NCBI GenBank assembly: GCA_017454745.1
Contig: JAFTCL010000032.1
Span: forward strand, 62,001-126,000
DNA length: 64,000 nucleotides
DNA from: Kiritimatiellia bacterium
Lineage (GTDB): Bacteria > Verrucomicrobiota > Kiritimatiellia > RFP12 > UBA1067
Direction: 5' to 3'
The first letter of the stretch is position 1. Every line of letters begins with the position of its first letter. Below the pieces are notes generated by a model. It was not told the DNA's origin. It saw only the letters and a program-made list of their open reading frames with translations, and did no database searches. Below are positions 61,708-64,000 of the stretch, piece by piece. Position numbers and translations under genes: made by a program.

Positions 61708-62966
61708 CCCGCAGTTGCAGAATTGTTATGAATGATAAACCCGGAAATACCGTAATCGATTCTTCCCTCTCTTCAACACCGGTTGCGGAGCGGATCAGGA
61801 TCTCCTTTTTCGGCCGACGGAACGCGGGGAAATCCAGTTTGGTAAACGCCATTACCGGACAGCCGGTGGCGATTGTCTCCGAAGTGAAGGGCACCACCAC
61901 CGATCCGGTGCAAAAAACCATGGAGCTTCTGCCGCTCGGCCCGGTGGTGATAACCGACACGCCCGGTCTGGATGATGAGGGCGAATTGGGCGCGTTGCGC
62001 GTGGAACGGACGCTTGCGGTGTTGGAGCGGACGGATTTGGCGGTGGTGGTGGTTGCCGCCACGGAGGCGGATTCCGCCGAGGTGCTGGAGCAGTACGCTA
62101 AACTGGCGGCGCAGTTGCGCGAGCGGAAAATCCCCTTTGTGGTGGCGCTGAACCAGCATGATTTGGTGCCGGCGGATGCCGAATTCGCGGCTTTGGCCAA
62201 GCTTGCTACACCGGCGGCGGTGCTTCCGGTTTCCGCCGCCACCGGCGAGGGCGTCGGCGCTCTGTTCGCGGCGCTTATAAAGCTCGCGCCCGAAGAGACC
62301 CGCGCCAGACTGGTGGGCGATATGCTGCGGCCCGGTGATTTGGTGGTGCTGGTCACCCCGATTGACACCGCCGCGCCCAAGGGGCGTTTAATCCTTCCCC
62401 AGCAACAGGTTCTGCGGGACATTTTGGATTCCCATGCCGTGGCGCTCGTCACCCAAGTGCCGGAGTTGCGCGGCGTAATGGAACGTTTCGCTGGACAGGT
62501 TTCGCTGGTGGTTACCGATTCGCAGGCTTTTGCCCAAGTTGCGGCGATTGTTCCGGCGTCGGTGCGGTTAACCTCCTTCTCCATCCTTTTCGCCCGTTAC
62601 AAAGGCGATCTTCGCGCGTTGATGGAAGGTGCCGCCGCTGTCGAAAGGTTGAGGGACGGCGACCGCGTCTTGATTGCCGAAGGTTGCACCCACCATCGGC
62701 AGGAGGATGACATCGGGACGGTAAAAATCCCCCGTTGGCTTCGTGAGCGCACCGGCAAAGAGTTGGTGTTCGAGCATACGCGGGGCATCGATTACCGCAA
62801 GGACCTTTCCAGCTACGCGCTGGTGGTGCATTGCGGCGGATGCATGCTTAACCGCCGGGAAATGATGTGGCGCATTGCCCAGGCCCAAAAGGCAGGCGTC
62901 CCGATTGTCAACTACGGGGTTTTGATCGCCTACCTTAAGGGAATTTTGGACCGAGTGAAGATTTGA
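61704..62966 (+). CDS. hydF: [FeFe]-hydrogenase maturation GTPase HydF
   Basis: 420 residues. HydF is the scaffold on which the 2Fe subcluster of the hydrogenase H-cluster is assembled by HydE and HydG. GTPase domain: FFGRRNAGKSSLVNAITGQ near 36, KGTTTDPV near 61, DTPGLDDEGELG near 85 and LNQHDL near 150. C-terminal iron-sulfur site: CTHHRQEDD near 315 and VHCGGCM near 367, the CxH...HCxxC set. The start is taken at 61704 because of the ATGA overlap; an ATG at 61728 is also possible. HydE, HydG and hydrogenase genes are not in the window. Confidence 0.93.
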   Translation: MTRSCRIVMNDKPGNTVIDSSLSSTPVAERIRISFFGRRNAGKSSLVNAITGQPVAIVSEVKGTTTDPVQKTMELLPLGPVVITDTPGLDDEGELGALRVERTLAVLERTDLAVVVVAATEADSAEVLEQYAKLAAQLRERKIPFVVALNQHDLVPADAEFAALAKLATPAAVLPVSAATGEGVGALFAALIKLAPEETRARLVGDMLRPGDLVVLVTPIDTAAPKGRLILPQQQVLRDILDSHAVALVTQVPELRGVMERFAGQVSLVVTDSQAFAQVAAIVPASVRLTSFSILFARYKGDLRALMEGAAAVERLRDGDRVLIAEGCTHHRQEDDIGTVKIPRWLRERTGKELVFEHTRGIDYRKDLSSYALVVHCGGCMLNRREMMWRIAQAQKAGVPIVNYGVLIAYLKGILDRVKI

Positions 62967-62974
62967 CGCCCGGA

Positions 62975-64000
62975 TTAAACGTAGCGGCGTTCGACCCGGT
63001 TGCCGAACGAGCAGATGATTTCGTAAGGGTGGGTGTTTTTGAGCATCGCCCAGTCCTCAACCGCGATGGCGTTGATGCCGCTTCCGCCTAGGCAAATCAC
63101 TTCGTCGCCGACTTGGGCGTCCGGCACGCAATCCAGTGCCACGGTGGTGTAGTCCATGGAAAGACGCCCGATGATCGGGCATGGGGTGTCATGGATCAAC
63201 ACCGAGCCGCGGTTGGAAAGCGCCAGCGGCAGACCATCGGCATAACCCGCGGAGATGGTGGCAACGTTCATCGTGCGCGGCAGCCGGTAGGTGTGGCCGT
63301 AGCCGATGCCGGTGCCGGCCGGCAACCTCCTGATTGCGGTTATGCGCGTCTTGAGGGTGAGGATGGATTTCACCTTGAGGGTGCGTTTCCCGGCGGTGTC
63401 GAACGAACCGTGGAGGTTGATGCCGGTGCGGACATAGTTGAACGGTGCCCGGCAGGCGCGCGGGAAGTTGTTGATGGCATCGCTGTTGGCCATGTGGCGT
63501 TTGGCAAAGGTGATGCCGTCTCTAGCCACATCGTCCAGCACCGCGCAAAACCGGTCCATCTGCAGGTTGGTCAGCTCGGAGCCGCTTTCGTAGGCATAGG
63601 GGAAATGCGAGAAAATCCCTTCGCAATCCAACCCCGGTAACCGCTTTACCTCGCGGATTACGGCTGGCGCGTCCGCCGCCAGAATGCCCAGCCGGCCCAT
63701 TCCCGTGTCGAGTTTGATATGGACGGTGGCTGTTCTCTCTTGGTCGACCGCCGCTTCGCTGATCAGCCGGGCGGTGTCCAGGTCGGTCACCGGCAACGTA
63801 ACCCCGGCCTCAACCATTGCGGGGATTTCTTCCGGTAATACGCTGCTTAAGATTTGCACCGGCTTGCCAAGTTCGAGCAATGGCAGAGCCTCGTAGGGTT
63901 CCGCCACGCCGAAACCGTCGGCTCCCGCGTCAGCCAAAGCGGTGGCGATCGGCATTTCACCCAACCCGTAAGCGTTGGCCTTCATTACGGCAATCACCTT
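62975..64000 (-). CDS. alr: Alanine racemase, C-terminal 342 codons (gene runs off the window)
   Basis: The N-terminal 30-40 residues lie beyond base 64000. The enzyme makes D-alanine for peptidoglycan with pyridoxal phosphate. Visible are the PLP lysine in VMKANAYGLG, HIKLDTGMGRLG near 100, RTGINLHG near 190, the catalytic Tyr region YGHTYRLP and SAGYADGLPLALSNRG near 240-260, and PIIGRLSMDYTTVALD near 270. It ends 8 bases after the convergent hydF stop, with no space for a separate terminator. Confidence 0.95.
   Translation of the reverse strand, partial: KVIAVMKANAYGLGEMPIATALADAGADGFGVAEPYEALPLLELGKPVQILSSVLPEEIPAMVEAGVTLPVTDLDTARLISEAAVDQERTATVHIKLDTGMGRLGILAADAPAVIREVKRLPGLDCEGIFSHFPYAYESGSELTNLQMDRFCAVLDDVARDGITFAKRHMANSDAINNFPRACRAPFNYVRTGINLHGSFDTAGKRTLKVKSILTLKTRITAIRRLPAGTGIGYGHTYRLPRTMNVATISAGYADGLPLALSNRGSVLIHDTPCPIIGRLSMDYTTVALDCVPDAQVGDEVICLGGSGINAIAVEDWAMLKNTHPYEIICSFGNRVERRYV

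Overview
The window looks like chromosome from an anaerobic, Gram-negative bacterium of the Planctomycetes-Verrucomicrobia-Chlamydiae (PVC) group, most likely a gut or sediment member of Kiritimatiellota/Lentisphaerota. This is inferred from gene content; no rRNA is present to confirm it. Pointers are: a V-type ATPase operon in the chlamydial order (E, DUF2764, A, B, D, I, K); a giant N-terminally extended GreA like the chlamydial one; MurA with Asp in place of the catalytic Cys, as in chlamydiae; Kdo transferase (outer membrane with lipid A); HydF ([FeFe]-hydrogenase, fermentative life); and secreted BACON/LamG and sulfatase-modifying-factor-like proteins.

Layout. 1-1115: 5' end of an enolase-superfamily gene and an RHS/YD-repeat remnant. 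1186-9531 (minus): one operon ispD > metallophosphoesterase > waaA fusion > ruvB > exonuclease > rdgB > ubiE. 9609-12267 (minus): murA > release-factor-like > SMP-30 lactonase. 12410-18812: a XylR-type regulator facing a secreted SUMF1-like protein, a secreted protein, a glycoside-hydrolase-like protein and an MFS sugar porter, probably a sugar-use locus. 18813-19274: AT-rich fragment. 19329-26527: V-ATPase operon with its own promoter and terminator. 26569-30107 (minus): pilB, then an AAA/PD-(D/E)XK accessory gene. 30183-39073 (minus): greA-fusion > dksA-fusion > lspA > DUF2723 membrane protein > ispA. 39266-46201 (plus): a GspF-arm membrane protein and a secreted partner, aldose epimerase and SSS symporter, sirtuin, pilT. 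46227-51910 (minus): rpsO > pnp > guaA > hisH > hisF. 52051-60534: accessory island with three DUF4143-type genes (one lacking its ATPase), a broken BACON/LamG surface-protein gene, a 95-residue protein, and a roughly 300-nt structured leader. 60607-64000: metal-efflux permease plus hydF from a near-consensus promoter, then alr running off the end.

The core genes cover envelope building (murA, waaA, alr, lspA, polyprenyl synthesis), ion-motive energy (an ATPase whose rotor carries the Na+ signature, and an SSS symporter), type IV pili (pilB, pilT), transcription elongation control (GreA and DksA fusions) and fermentation (hydF). The least explained items are the 58615-58945 leader RNA, the waaA-methyltransferase-TPR fusion, the histone-tailed DksA, and the GspF-arm protein that appears to be made from a leaderless transcript. 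By eye, many promoters share a TTGC -35 box 17 bp from the -10 box.
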